Shown in pieces: positions 1-8,973 of a stretch of DNA of 64,000 bases. The DNA is from Haliea sp964022665 (lineage in GTDB: Bacteria; Pseudomonadota; Gammaproteobacteria; Pseudomonadales; Halieaceae), in the NCBI GenBank assembly GCA_964022665.1, contig CAXIDF010000017.1:1-64000 (forward strand), given 5' to 3'. The stretch's first letter is position 1. Every line of letters starts with the position of its first letter. Under the pieces are notes generated by a model. That model did not search any database and was not told the origin of the DNA. It saw nothing but the letters and a program-made list of their open reading frames with translations. The translations under genes were made by a program, and so were the position numbers.

Positions 1-732
1 AATGCTGACAAAGGTGCCCCCTGATCGCACGAGGTCAAGCCCATTTGGCAATGTGCTGACGCCCACCGCATCCATCAGATAATCAAGCCCCTCTGGCGCC
101 CAGGCCTGCACTTCACGCGTGATATTTTCTGTGCGGTAGTCAATGACTTTGTCGACGCCGAGATCCCGCAGGTATTGCACATTGGGTGTTGAGCACGTTG
201 CCGCTACTTCTGCGCCAGCCCAACGGGCAAACTGTACCGCGAAGCTGCCGAGACCTCCTGACCCACCGTGAATCAGTGCCCGCTGACCTCGCTGCAGGCC
301 GCCGCGGTCAAACAGTCCCTGCCAGGCCGTGAGTGAAGCCACGGGCAACGCGGCAGCCTGCGCGAAATCCATCCCCTCGGGGATTCGCGCGACCCGGTCG
401 GCGTTTGCGACAACGAACTCTGCATAGCTCCCCTGCCCCCCCTGACCATGATTGGTTGGCGTAAAGACCCGGTCGCCAACGGCAAAGCCCTCAACGCCTT
501 CGCCCACCGCACTGATGCGGCCCGCGGCGTCAAAGCCGATAATGTAGGGAAAAACATAGGGACGAAACTGGGCAAGATGGCCTTCGCGGTTTTTCCAGTC
601 TGCGGGGTTCACACCGGCGTAGGCGACTTGCACCACAACCTCACCGCGGCCAGGTTCTGGCGTGTCCACCTCGGCGTACTGGAATACTTCCGGCCCACCC
701 GTCCTTTCAATAATCATCGCGTACATCGGCAT
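1..732 (-). CDS. Quinone oxidoreductase-like medium-chain dehydrogenase (3' end outside window)
   Basis: Medium-chain dehydrogenase/reductase of the NADPH:quinone reductase type. The visible 244 residues hold the GroES-like N-terminal domain (PADWKNREG, PYIIGFDAAG, VGDRVF) and the start of the Rossmann domain (IHGGSGGLGSFAVQFARWAG near residue 155). No structural-zinc cysteine cluster is seen, which favours a zinc-free quinone or enone reductase over an alcohol dehydrogenase. The start is the ATG at 732, preceded closely by GGAG; an in-frame ATG six bases further in is an alternative. The C-terminus lies outside the window. It follows the amidohydrolase on the same strand after about 90 bp. 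Substrate unknown. Confidence 0.85.
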   Translation of the reverse strand, partial: MPMYAMIIERTGGPEVFQYAEVDTPEPGRGEVVVQVAYAGVNPADWKNREGHLAQFRPYVFPYIIGFDAAGRISAVGEGVEGFAVGDRVFTPTNHGQGGQGSYAEFVVANADRVARIPEGMDFAQAAALPVASLTAWQGLFDRGGLQRGQRALIHGGSGGLGSFAVQFARWAGAEVAATCSTPNVQYLRDLGVDKVIDYRTENITREVQAWAPEGLDYLMDAVGVSTLPNGLDLVRSGGTFVSI

Positions 733-749
733 CTCTCCACAGTGAATAC

Positions 750-764
750 GCGCTACCGTAGCGC
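750..764. promoter_or_regulatory. Short perfect inverted repeat upstream of the oxidoreductase
   Basis: GCGCTA-CCG-TAGCGC is a perfect 6-bp inverted repeat with a 3-base centre, 18 bases before the ATG of the quinone oxidoreductase-like gene and downstream of the amidohydrolase stop. It could be an operator or a small RNA hairpin; no T-tract follows, so it is not an intrinsic terminator. Function is inferred only from position. Confidence 0.3.
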
Positions 765-821
765 ATATCACGTCGCTTGCAGGCTTTTGCGTTTCAAGTA
801 TGTGAACTGAGCGGCGACATG

Positions 822-2423
822 TTAGGGCACTGCGGTCGCTCCGTTACCCGGGGGGCGTCTGATGGGCTGGCCGGGCATGCTGTCCACGCTCAGTACACCC
901 CCGTCGATAACAGGCACGCCGTTGACCAGAACATAGTGCATCCCGGTTGCCGGCTGGCGCGGGTTGGAAAAAGTCGCCCTGTCCGCTACCTGGCTCGCAT
1001 CGAATACCACGATGTCGGCATCCATACCTGCCTGCAAGCGGCCTTTCCGGCGCATCTGCGGCACGGAAGATTGCAGGATCATCGCCGGTATCAGTGATGA
1101 CTTGCGCAGGGCGTCTGTGAGGCTGAGAGAGCTGCTTTCCCGCACCCATTGTGCAAGTAACCGGGTAAACGTTCCCGCGCTTCGCGGATGCGCATAGGCG
1201 GATTCCGGCAACGGCCATTGATCAGGGCCAACAAGCGCGCCGGTGCTGCTGTCGATCCAGGGCATGCTGTCGCTGGCGATCGCGCCGCCGGGGAAAAGCA
1301 CGGAGGTGTCGAGGATATCGCGCTCGGCCGGCAGGTCGAGAAAGTGCCTCACGATTACCGCACCGGGCTGTGTGGCACGCAGGGCAGCAAAACTGGCTTC
1401 ATCCAGCCGTTCGCCGTTGTATTCGATATCCTCAGGCTTTACACCTTTGGCCGCCATAGCCTTCGGGCTGAACAGTGCAGACCCAATGGTCGTGCTGCCG
1501 GCACCATAGGTATAGGCTTCAGTGCTGAGCGGCACGCCCGCAGCCTGTGCCGTGCGAATCATGCCACTAGTAACGTCCACCGCACGCACACTGCTACTGT
1601 TCAAATGGCAGATATGGGCGTGATTGTTGCTGCTTGCCGCGAGTGCGATAACCTGCCCGACGCACTCGGCAGAGCTACCCGGATCCGCAAGGTTGTCGCA
1701 GGAAATATGTGTGAAGGTTGGTACCTGATGGCGAGCGGCAAGCTCATGGATCGCAAGCAACTCGCGAAAACCGCCTCCGGGCGCGTAGCCGCCGTTGATA
1801 CCAATACCCAGTGCGCCTTCTTGTAAGCCCTGCTCAAGGCTCCTGACGATATTGCCGACCTGCACGTCGGATGCGGGCTCGTTAACCCAGCGCTCAAGTG
1901 CAAACGCCTCTCGAAACCACTGCAGGTCTGCCTGTGGAGAGAGCCCCTCGAACTCTTCAATGCGGGCGAACGTCCAGGCCGCCGATGTGCCGTAGTTCAA
2001 CGCTCTTCCCGCGGCGGCCTGCCGACTGTACCAATTCCCGACGGGAAGTACGCCGGACTCAAGCTCCAGCGCCGTCGTCACACCGTCGTAGGCATGCATT
2101 CTATCGGCGACCAGTGACTGGCCGTGGGAATGCAAGTCAATGAAGCCCGGGGCAACCACAAGCCCGGTCGCATCGATCACCCGTTTACCGTCAAGCGGCT
2201 GCTCTGTTACCGCGGCAATCGCCCCGCCTGTGACGCCCACGTTGCGAACGGCATCCAATCCACTTTCCGGATCAATCACTCGCCCACCGGCCAGCACGAG
2301 GTCATAAACCTGATCTGTGGCCTGCAGTGACGTGCCCAGCGCACCACCGGCGAAAACGAGCAGGGTCAATAGAACGCTGCGCCAGACGAGCCCGTTGTGC
2401 GGTGCAACACGTGTGTATTTCAA
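822..2423 (-). CDS. Exported amidohydrolase, N-acyl-D-amino-acid deacylase family
   Basis: Metal-dependent amidohydrolase resembling N-acyl-D-amino-acid deacylases (D-aminoacylases). Seen: an N-terminal hydrophobic segment (about residues 14-34) consistent with a signal peptide, the beta-sandwich start DLVLAGGRVIDPESG, the metal motif GFIDLHSHG (His98, His100), later histidines in FTHISCD and HICHLNSSS, and the C-terminal KGRLQAGMDADIVVFD return to the beta sandwich. I chose the TTG at 2423 because AGGAGG lies four bases before it and the signal peptide then starts cleanly. An ATG at 2441 is possible; extending to 2618 would run into the divergent neighbour. 533 residues is normal for the family. 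Exported location suggests action on D-amino-acid conjugates in the periplasm; substrate is inferred. Confidence 0.8.
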   Translation of the reverse strand: MKYTRVAPHNGLVWRSVLLTLLVFAGGALGTSLQATDQVYDLVLAGGRVIDPESGLDAVRNVGVTGGAIAAVTEQPLDGKRVIDATGLVVAPGFIDLHSHGQSLVADRMHAYDGVTTALELESGVLPVGNWYSRQAAAGRALNYGTSAAWTFARIEEFEGLSPQADLQWFREAFALERWVNEPASDVQVGNIVRSLEQGLQEGALGIGINGGYAPGGGFRELLAIHELAARHQVPTFTHISCDNLADPGSSAECVGQVIALAASSNNHAHICHLNSSSVRAVDVTSGMIRTAQAAGVPLSTEAYTYGAGSTTIGSALFSPKAMAAKGVKPEDIEYNGERLDEASFAALRATQPGAVIVRHFLDLPAERDILDTSVLFPGGAIASDSMPWIDSSTGALVGPDQWPLPESAYAHPRSAGTFTRLLAQWVRESSSLSLTDALRKSSLIPAMILQSSVPQMRRKGRLQAGMDADIVVFDASQVADRATFSNPRQPATGMHYVLVNGVPVIDGGVLSVDSMPGQPIRRPPGNGATAVP

Positions 2424-2599
2424 CTCGCCTCCTCGGCCCATGGCTTTACTGCCGTATTGGGCAATCGACAAACCTGCGAATCTAGCATACAACGGAGGAC
2501 TGAGCGTGCGAGCCCCTAACCTCACGCGGTAAAGCGTCGTTGCGGCTGGCGCCAGTCCGATAAATTGGCACGAGTAACAAAACCTGAGGGTATTACACA

Positions 2600-4120
2600 G
2601 TGAATACGATAGTACCACAGCGCACAGAAGATACCGCCCGCGAACGCTGGGCGCGTTTTACACCGATCGTCAACAGCGACGATTATGTACAGAGCCTGCG
2701 CAACCGCAATGTCACGGTCTACCTAATGGGCGAACGCATTGCAGAGCCGGTCGACCACCCGATCATTCGCCCCTCTATCAACGCCCTGTGCGCCACCTAT
2801 GATTTGGCCCTGGAAAACCCCGAATTGGCAACCGCGCACTCGTCGCTTATCGACGCCCGGGTCAACCGCTTTCTGCACATCGTTGAATCACCGCAGGACC
2901 TGGTGCTGAAGAACCGTATGCAACGTCGTATGGGGCAGATCACCGGCACCTGTTTTCAGCGCTGCGCCGGGTTGGACACCATCAGCGTGTTGCATTCCAT
3001 CACCTGGGACATCGACCAGCAGCACGGCACCGAGTATCACCAGCGGTACCTTGCCTTCATGCGCGAGGCGCAGCGCCACAATGTGATCATCGGCGCCGGC
3101 ATGACCGACCCGAAAGGCGATCGCAGCAAACGTCCGCATGAGCAGTCAGACCCTGACCTGTTTTTGCACGTTACGGCGCGCAACGAGCGTGGCCTGTATG
3201 TTACGGGGGCCAAAGCGCACATGACCGGTGGCCTCAACAGCCACTGGATCTGCATCATGCCCACCATGAACATGGGAGCGGCTGATCGCGACTACGCCGT
3301 TGTCGGCATGGTACCCGGGGATGCAAAGGGGCTCACCTATATTTACGGACGCCAGAGTTGCGATACGCGGGCTCTGGAGACGGGCGACATCGACAAGGGC
3401 AATGCCCGCTTTGGCGGCCAGGAAACCCTGGTGGTGTTCGACAATGTATTCATCCCTTGGGAGCACGTGCTCATGGACGGCGAGTACGAATTCGCACAGC
3501 CCATGGTTGCGCGCTTCACGGCCTATCACCGCGCCAGCTACGTGTGTAAAACGGGGCTGGGGGATGTGATGGTGGGTGCCGCCGCGTCCATTGCCGAGTA
3601 CAACGGGGCCGATGCCGCCAGCCACATCAAGGACAAGCTGGTTGAGATGACGCATCTGAATGAAACCATCTACTCCTCGGCCATCGCCTCATCCCATGAG
3701 GCAACACAGCTCGATTCGGGTATCTGGATGAATGATGAAATGCTGGCCAACGTCTGCAAGCACAACGTTACCCGCTTCCCCTACGAGATCGCGCGCTTCG
3801 CGCAGGACCTCGCGGGCGGCCTGATGGTGACATTGCCGTCACAGGCGGACTTTGAGCACGCAGAAGCCGGACCGTTGTTGCACAAATACTTTCAGGGACG
3901 TGCAGATATACCGGTGGAAAGCCGAACCCGTATGCTGCGCCTGATCGAGAACATGACCCTGGGACGCAATGCTGTGGGTTACCTGACGGAGTCGTTGCAC
4001 GGGGCGGGGTCACCACAGGCGCAGCGTATCCAGATTCTGCGGGGCATGGATCTGGCGCGCAAGAAGCGCTATGCGCAGGACCTGGCCGGCATTGAGATTA
4101 TTGCCAGCGACGCAGATTGA
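2600..4120 (+). CDS. 4-hydroxybutyryl-CoA dehydratase-like protein (HpaB family)
   Basis: Member of the 4-hydroxyphenylacetate 3-monooxygenase / 4-hydroxybutyryl-CoA dehydratase flavoprotein family, 506 residues. In the characterised dehydratase AbfD an unusual [4Fe-4S] cluster is held by Cys99, Cys103, His292 and Cys299. This protein has GTCFQRCAG (Cys118, Cys122) and AYHRASYVCKTG (His310, Cys316), so all four candidate ligands are present, though His-Cys spacing is 6 rather than 7. That favours a radical-type dehydratase/isomerase over an oxygenase. Such enzymes convert 4-hydroxybutyryl-CoA to crotonyl-CoA in GABA or 4-hydroxybutyrate catabolism. The GTG start at 2600 follows GAGGG by nine bases. 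It is divergent from the amidohydrolase; no CoA ligase or reductase is adjacent, so the pathway is not shown here. Confidence 0.8.
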   Translation: MNTIVPQRTEDTARERWARFTPIVNSDDYVQSLRNRNVTVYLMGERIAEPVDHPIIRPSINALCATYDLALENPELATAHSSLIDARVNRFLHIVESPQDLVLKNRMQRRMGQITGTCFQRCAGLDTISVLHSITWDIDQQHGTEYHQRYLAFMREAQRHNVIIGAGMTDPKGDRSKRPHEQSDPDLFLHVTARNERGLYVTGAKAHMTGGLNSHWICIMPTMNMGAADRDYAVVGMVPGDAKGLTYIYGRQSCDTRALETGDIDKGNARFGGQETLVVFDNVFIPWEHVLMDGEYEFAQPMVARFTAYHRASYVCKTGLGDVMVGAAASIAEYNGADAASHIKDKLVEMTHLNETIYSSAIASSHEATQLDSGIWMNDEMLANVCKHNVTRFPYEIARFAQDLAGGLMVTLPSQADFEHAEAGPLLHKYFQGRADIPVESRTRMLRLIENMTLGRNAVGYLTESLHGAGSPQAQRIQILRGMDLARKKRYAQDLAGIEIIASDAD

Positions 4121-4124
4121 GTGC

Positions 4125-5888
4125 CTAGCCCAGCTTGAGGCCGACCACGGCAATCTGATCGCCGTCGAGCTTCTTGACCACAAACTCCACACTGTCGAGT
4201 GACACCCTGTCGCCGACCACAGCTTTGTGATGGAACTGACGGTTGATGAACTCCCCTACTGTCAGTGCCTGCAAAGCCTCGGGCACCGCGATACCGTACA
4301 TGAGTGAAATGTCCGCCAATCGCGCGCCGGGCTTGAGCACGAAGTCCCCGTAGAACGCCGATGCCTTCTGCGAGCTGCTGGCGTCTGCCGGCGTGAATAG
4401 CCGTGCCAGTGCCGGTGCGGCGCCGTCGTTGCCCAGCACCATAACGTGGTCTTCCAGCTCGACATCCTGTTCTCGTGGGTTGTCCAGCAACACACCCTGG
4501 CGCACAACACCCACCAACTGGGCCCCACCGGAAAGCGGCAGGCGCCCCGCGCGCATGCTGATAGCGGGGCTTCCCGCGACTGCCCGGTACACCAGCACCT
4601 CTTTTTCCTGCTCGTCGGGGATGCGCAGCACCAGGTGCTCCGGGTCTACCAAGACCGGCGGCACTTCGATGCCCAGCCAGCGTGCAATCGGCGCAATCGT
4701 CCAGCCCTGCAGCACCAGAGACACCAGCACCACGAAGAAGGCCAGCTCAAAATAAACGTCGGCATGCTCCAGCCCCGCCAGCGAGGGAAACAGCGCGAGA
4801 ATGATCGGCACCGCGCCGCGCAAGCCACACCAGCTGATAAACACCTGCTCGCGCCAGGGAAAATGGAACGGAAACAGGGACACGGCAACGGCCAGCGGGC
4901 GCGCCACCAATATCAGCGCAAGGGCGATGCCCAGAGCCGGAAGTACCAGCGGCACCAGGCTGCTCGGGGTCACCAGCAGGCCCAGCATCAGAAACATGCC
5001 GATTTGTGCCAGCCAGGCAATACCGTCGTGGAAGCGACGAATATCCTTGGCGTGAGGCAGTGACGCATTGCCAATCAGGATGCCGACCAGATAGATGGCG
5101 AGAAAGCCACTGCCCCCCCAGAGGTTGGCGATACCGAATACGCTCATGCCGCCCGCCAAGGCCAACAACGGATACATGGATACCGGCAGGGACAGGCGTT
5201 TCAATAGTTGCACCAGCACATAACCGCCGGCAAAGCCTATTGCCAGGCCCAGGCCCATTTGCTCGGCGAATGCGCCCAGAATACGCACGCCGGGATTCTC
5301 CGCCTGCAATGAAATCAGTTCCACCAGCGTGATGGTGAGGAAAATGGCCATGGGGTCGTTGCTACCCGACTCCACCTCCAGCGTGGCACTGGTGCGCTCC
5401 TTGAGCTGCAGCCCCGCAGAGCGCAACAGGCCGAACACAGCGGCGGCATCTGTCGACCCCACGATGGCGCCGATCAGCAGTGATTCCAGCCAGCTCAGGT
5501 TGAGCAGGAAGTGCGTGACCAGGCCAGTGATGCCCGCCGTGAGTACAACACCGACGGTCGCCAGTGATAGTGCCGGCCCCAGGCTCACCCGGAACGTATC
5601 GCGACGGGCGCCCTGGCCGCCATCGAAGATGATGATGGCCAACGCCAGGCTGCCGAACAGGAAAGCCTGGCTGACGTTGTCAAAGCGCAACCCACCCACG
5701 CCCTCTTCCCCGGCCAGCATGCCCAGTATCAGGAACACCAGCAGCACGGGGGCGCCCACACGACGTGACAAGCCGCTGGCAACGACGCACAGCAGCGCCA
5801 GCAGGGCGCCCCAGAAAATCATGCTGTTGGTGAGTTCAATCGGGTTCACGGGCTTGCGTGCCCCTGTGTCGGCATCCTGAGAAGGCAT
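4125..5888 (-). CDS. nhaP2: K+/H+ antiporter, CvrA/NhaP2 type
   Basis: Inner-membrane monovalent cation:proton antiporter of the CPA1 family, 587 residues. About twelve hydrophobic segments fill residues 22-400, with the transport motifs GSTDAAAVFG (Asp147) and ESGSNDPMA (Asn177-Asp178). A cytosolic RCK-C/TrkA-C-like domain follows (about 410-500: LVLRIPDEQEKEVLVYRAVA to VMVLGNDGA), then a CorC/HlyC-type C-terminal domain (about 515-587, ending VVGLKLG). This three-part architecture is that of CvrA/NhaP2, which expels K+ in exchange for H+ and helps at low osmolarity. ATG start at 5888. The stop lies four bases past the convergent dehydratase-like gene. Confidence 0.92.
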   Translation of the reverse strand: MPSQDADTGARKPVNPIELTNSMIFWGALLALLCVVASGLSRRVGAPVLLVFLILGMLAGEEGVGGLRFDNVSQAFLFGSLALAIIIFDGGQGARRDTFRVSLGPALSLATVGVVLTAGITGLVTHFLLNLSWLESLLIGAIVGSTDAAAVFGLLRSAGLQLKERTSATLEVESGSNDPMAIFLTITLVELISLQAENPGVRILGAFAEQMGLGLAIGFAGGYVLVQLLKRLSLPVSMYPLLALAGGMSVFGIANLWGGSGFLAIYLVGILIGNASLPHAKDIRRFHDGIAWLAQIGMFLMLGLLVTPSSLVPLVLPALGIALALILVARPLAVAVSLFPFHFPWREQVFISWCGLRGAVPIILALFPSLAGLEHADVYFELAFFVVLVSLVLQGWTIAPIARWLGIEVPPVLVDPEHLVLRIPDEQEKEVLVYRAVAGSPAISMRAGRLPLSGGAQLVGVVRQGVLLDNPREQDVELEDHVMVLGNDGAAPALARLFTPADASSSQKASAFYGDFVLKPGARLADISLMYGIAVPEALQALTVGEFINRQFHHKAVVGDRVSLDSVEFVVKKLDGDQIAVVGLKLG

Positions 5889-6031
5889 GGTACACCAGTC
5901 CAGCGCAGGAGGGACGGGAACACCGATACTTAAGCGCTGTCAGAAGCGAGTACCGATAACCATAATCATGGGATTGGATGCAAACCTGCACAGGGTTACA
6001 CTGCTTGCTTCGAACACAGGAGATATCGACT

Positions 6032-8161
6032 TTGTCAAACAATCTGGCCTTCCGGGCGAGGCACTTGCGGATCGTCCTGCTGGGGGTTGCGGCCCTGCTG
6101 GTAGCGGCTTTGCCGGTGGGCGTTGCCGCCTCCATTGCGTACACAGACAGTCAGCGGGAAACCATTGTCGAGTTGATCGAACAGCTGGAGGAGCGTCACT
6201 ACGCCAAGCTGGTTTATGACGACAACCTGTCCTCCCTGCACCTCGACAATTACATCGACAGCCTGGACGGCGGGAAGATGTTCTTCACGCAGGCGGATCT
6301 GGCCGACTTCGAGCGCTATCGCACGGTGATGGATGAAGACCTGCACGCGGGCAACCTGCAGGCGGGCTTCGCTATCTTCAACCGGTTTCAGCAGCGCCTG
6401 CAGCAGCGCCTGGAGGGCGTTGTGGATACGCTTGGGGAGCGCGTTGCTGCCATGGACTTTGCCCTTGAGGAAGAGTACGAGCTCGATGGCGAGGATCGGG
6501 CGTGGGCGAGCAATGAAGAGGAGCTCGACGATCGCTGGCGGCGTCACTTGAAGAACCAGGTGCTGAGCCTGCGGCTCAGCGAAAAGGAAGCTGATGACAT
6601 CGTGCCTACGCTGGAGAAACGTTACCGCAACCAGCTCAAGCGCATCGAGCAGTACAACGCCCAGGATGTTTTTCAGGTTTACGCTAACGCCCTGACAGAA
6701 TTGTACGACCCGCACACAAACTATCTTTCGCCGCGCCGCTCGGAAAACTTCAACATCAACATGAGCCTGTCGCTGGAAGGCATCGGTGCGGTGCTGCAAA
6801 TGGAGGACGAATACACCAAGGTTGCCCGATTGGTTGCCGCAGGCCCGGCGGACAAACAGGGGGATTTGCAGCCATCGGACCGCATTGTGGGTGTCGCGCA
6901 GGGCGAAGATGGCAGTTTCGAGGACGTTATCGGCTGGCGCCTGGACGAGGTGGTCGAGCTGATACGTGGGCCGAAAGACTCCACCGTCCGCTTGCAGGTC
7001 ATACCCGCCAAGGCGCCCGCGACCGACGCCCGGAAGGAAATCACCATTGTCCGTAACCAGGTCAAGCTGGAGGAACAGTCCGCGCAAAAGCATGTGCTTG
7101 AAGTGCCCGAGGGGGACCAGACCGTGAAGATCGGGGTGATCGATATCCCCGCTTTCTACATCGACTTCGAAGCCATGCGACGTGGCGATGAGGACTACAA
7201 GAGCACGACTCGCGATGTGCGCAAGCTGTTGACCGAACTGGAAGACGAAGGGGTCGAGGGCATCGTTATAGACCTGCGTCACAATGGTGGCGGTTCCCTG
7301 CAGGAAGCCAACGAGTTGACCGGGCTGTTTATAGAGTACGGCCCCACCGTGCAGATTCGCCATTCCTCACGCCGCGTCTGGCGCGACGGCAAACGGGTGC
7401 GTGGCCCTTACTACGACGGTCCGCTTGTCGTACTCATCAACCGGCTGAGCGCGTCTGCGTCAGAAATCTTCGCCGGTGCGATTCAGGATTATCAGCGTGG
7501 CATTATTGTGGGTGACCGCTCCTTCGGCAAAGGTACCGTGCAAACGATGGTGCCGCTTACCGAAGGCCAACTGAAGCTCACCGAATCGAAATTCTATCGT
7601 ATCTCCGGTGATAGCACGCAGCATCGCGGCGTAGTGCCCGATGTGATGTTCCCCTCGCTGTTTGACCCCGAGGAGATCGGCGAGAGCGCTCTGGATTACG
7701 CGCTGAGCTGGGACCAGATCAACCCGGTGAAGCACCGCCGCTACGGCGATATTACAGCGGTGGTACCGGAATTAACGCGTCAGTTTCGCGAGCGCAGTGT
7801 GAGCAATCCGGATTTTGTCTACCTTGAGGAACAGGTGCACCTTGCCGAGGAGGCGCGCACGGTCAAAGCGCTGCCGCTGAATGAAAAGGCGCGCATCGCC
7901 ATGCGCGAAATGCAGGAGAGCAAGGCACTGGCCATCGAGAACCGCCGCCGTGCCGCACGCGGTGAGGAGTTGCTGACGTCGCTGGAGGACGAGTTTGTCG
8001 AGGACGACGAGGACGCAGAACCAGAGCCGGATGCCGACGCCGATGAATCAGAGCACCCGGATGTGCTGCTAACCGAGGCCGGCAACATTCTGGTGGATGC
8101 CCTGCTATTGCGCCAACACCAGTTTGCCCAGCACAGTGAATCGGGCGCAGACGAGCGCTAG
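6032..8161 (+). CDS. prc: Carboxy-terminal (tail-specific) processing protease Prc
   Basis: Periplasmic S41-family serine protease that trims or degrades proteins from their C-termini; in E. coli it processes FtsI and, with NlpI, degrades the murein hydrolase MepS. Seen: signal-anchor (LRIVLLGVAALLVAALPVGV), DUF3340-type helical N-domain, PDZ domain (about 225-325, SLEGIGAVLQMED), protease core with IDLRHNGGGS, catalytic Ser475 in LSASASEIF and Lys500 in SFGKGTVQ, 25 residues apart as in E. coli Tsp. The acidic tail (EDEFVEDDEDAEPEPDADADE) precedes the C-terminal VLLTEAGNILVDAL. I prefer the TTG at 6032, nine bases after AGGAG, because it puts the signal sequence at the N-terminus; the ATG at 5978 adds 18 residues. 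Confidence 0.95.
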   Translation: MSNNLAFRARHLRIVLLGVAALLVAALPVGVAASIAYTDSQRETIVELIEQLEERHYAKLVYDDNLSSLHLDNYIDSLDGGKMFFTQADLADFERYRTVMDEDLHAGNLQAGFAIFNRFQQRLQQRLEGVVDTLGERVAAMDFALEEEYELDGEDRAWASNEEELDDRWRRHLKNQVLSLRLSEKEADDIVPTLEKRYRNQLKRIEQYNAQDVFQVYANALTELYDPHTNYLSPRRSENFNINMSLSLEGIGAVLQMEDEYTKVARLVAAGPADKQGDLQPSDRIVGVAQGEDGSFEDVIGWRLDEVVELIRGPKDSTVRLQVIPAKAPATDARKEITIVRNQVKLEEQSAQKHVLEVPEGDQTVKIGVIDIPAFYIDFEAMRRGDEDYKSTTRDVRKLLTELEDEGVEGIVIDLRHNGGGSLQEANELTGLFIEYGPTVQIRHSSRRVWRDGKRVRGPYYDGPLVVLINRLSASASEIFAGAIQDYQRGIIVGDRSFGKGTVQTMVPLTEGQLKLTESKFYRISGDSTQHRGVVPDVMFPSLFDPEEIGESALDYALSWDQINPVKHRRYGDITAVVPELTRQFRERSVSNPDFVYLEEQVHLAEEARTVKALPLNEKARIAMREMQESKALAIENRRRAARGEELLTSLEDEFVEDDEDAEPEPDADADESEHPDVLLTEAGNILVDALLLRQHQFAQHSESGADER

Positions 8162-8201
8162 CAGGAACATCGACTGCATCGGGGAGTTACGGACTTTTGC
8201 A

Positions 8202-8223
8202 CGCCGTCCAGGGTAGGACGGCG
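8202..8223. other. Perfect 8-bp hairpin between prc and the PAS-like gene
   Basis: CGCCGTCC, a six-base loop, then GGACGGCG form a perfect GC-rich stem 41 bases after the prc stop. No T-run follows on either strand, so it is not a standard intrinsic terminator. It may be a Rho-independent-like pause, a transcript-stabilising hairpin, or an operator for the next gene. Confidence 0.4.
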
Positions 8224-8257
8224 AACCTTCAGGCTTGCCAGAGACGGGCTTTAGCAT

Positions 8258-8968
8258 ATGACAATGGATTGGATTGAGGGGCTTGGGGCAATTATGCCAG
8301 TCACCCGCCTCGGGGATGATATGCGAGTGGTGGACATGTCGCCGGCGTCGTTGCGCATGCACGGGATGACCCTGGAGGAAGTGCGCGGTAAAACGCTGTC
8401 TGAGCTGGCGCACCGCCCCCCCATGACAAACGTCCTGCCCAGTGCCTGGCGGCGCACCGCGCCACTGACCAAGGACCCTATCGGCGGGTTGCTGGAGGAC
8501 GCGGCGCGGCAGTACGGCAATGCCACCGCCTGGGTGTGGCTGCTGACGCCCTCCGGACGCCTTTTCCGCGGCATTCTCAACGTGATCAAACTACACGTCG
8601 GGTTCCTCACTTACCTGGCCAATGTGGAAGACCCTTTCACGCGCAGTTTGGTGCGCGCGGAACCGGATGGCACCATTATCGGTTCGCTCGGAGCACGCTG
8701 GACACTGGAAACCATGCAGGTGTTTGAAGATTTTATTGCCGGTGACAGCCTGTTGGACATCGCCAGCAGCCATAAGCTCAGCAAGAACCGGGTACGCACC
8801 ATTCTTGACGACCTCGCCGACCAGACCGGTTATGAAACCCCCGGCGCACTGCGGGCCGCTATCTACCGGAACTATGCCGACGAGATGGTTCCCGCACGAC
8901 AAACGATTTTCCCGGTCGTTACCAATGAGGTGCCGGGCTTCCCCATTTACGACCGGGCGCCCCTCTAG
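8258..8968 (+). CDS. Protein with PAS-like N-terminus and HTH-like C-terminus, function unknown
   Basis: I do not recognise this 236-residue protein as a named family. Residues about 1-130 look like a PAS sensory fold: VTRLGDDMRVVDMSPASLRM, then GMTLEEVRGKTLSEL, then a beta-rich TAWVWLLTPSGRLFRGILNV section. Residues about 155-210 (FEDFIAGDSLLDIASSHKLS, NRVRTILDDL, PGALRAAIY) resemble a LuxR/sigma-4-type helix-turn-helix with a phase of alternating helices. No membrane segment. This suggests a one-component regulator with a small-molecule or redox sensor. ATG at 8258, weak ribosome site. Six bases separate its stop from the downstream DUF938 gene, so the two are probably co-transcribed. Confidence 0.6.
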   Translation: MTMDWIEGLGAIMPVTRLGDDMRVVDMSPASLRMHGMTLEEVRGKTLSELAHRPPMTNVLPSAWRRTAPLTKDPIGGLLEDAARQYGNATAWVWLLTPSGRLFRGILNVIKLHVGFLTYLANVEDPFTRSLVRAEPDGTIIGSLGARWTLETMQVFEDFIAGDSLLDIASSHKLSKNRVRTILDDLADQTGYETPGALRAAIYRNYADEMVPARQTIFPVVTNEVPGFPIYDRAPL

Positions 8969-8973
8969 GCCTT

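Noticed and set aside
738..2609. 13-base match CACAGTGAATACG near 738 and 2597
   Set aside because: Single short match, one copy spanning a start codon; likely chance.
2424..2618. Longer N-terminus for the amidohydrolase
   Set aside because: It would overlap the divergent dehydratase-like gene start and hide the signal peptide; the TTG at 2423 has AGGAGG upstream.
6035..7363. 442-codon open frame antisense to prc
   Set aside because: Antisense shadow typical of GC-rich DNA; prc is a clear full-length protease and the shadow has no recognisable motifs.
8202..8223. Intrinsic terminator of prc
   Set aside because: Stem is good but no T-tract follows on the prc strand; kept only as an unassigned hairpin.
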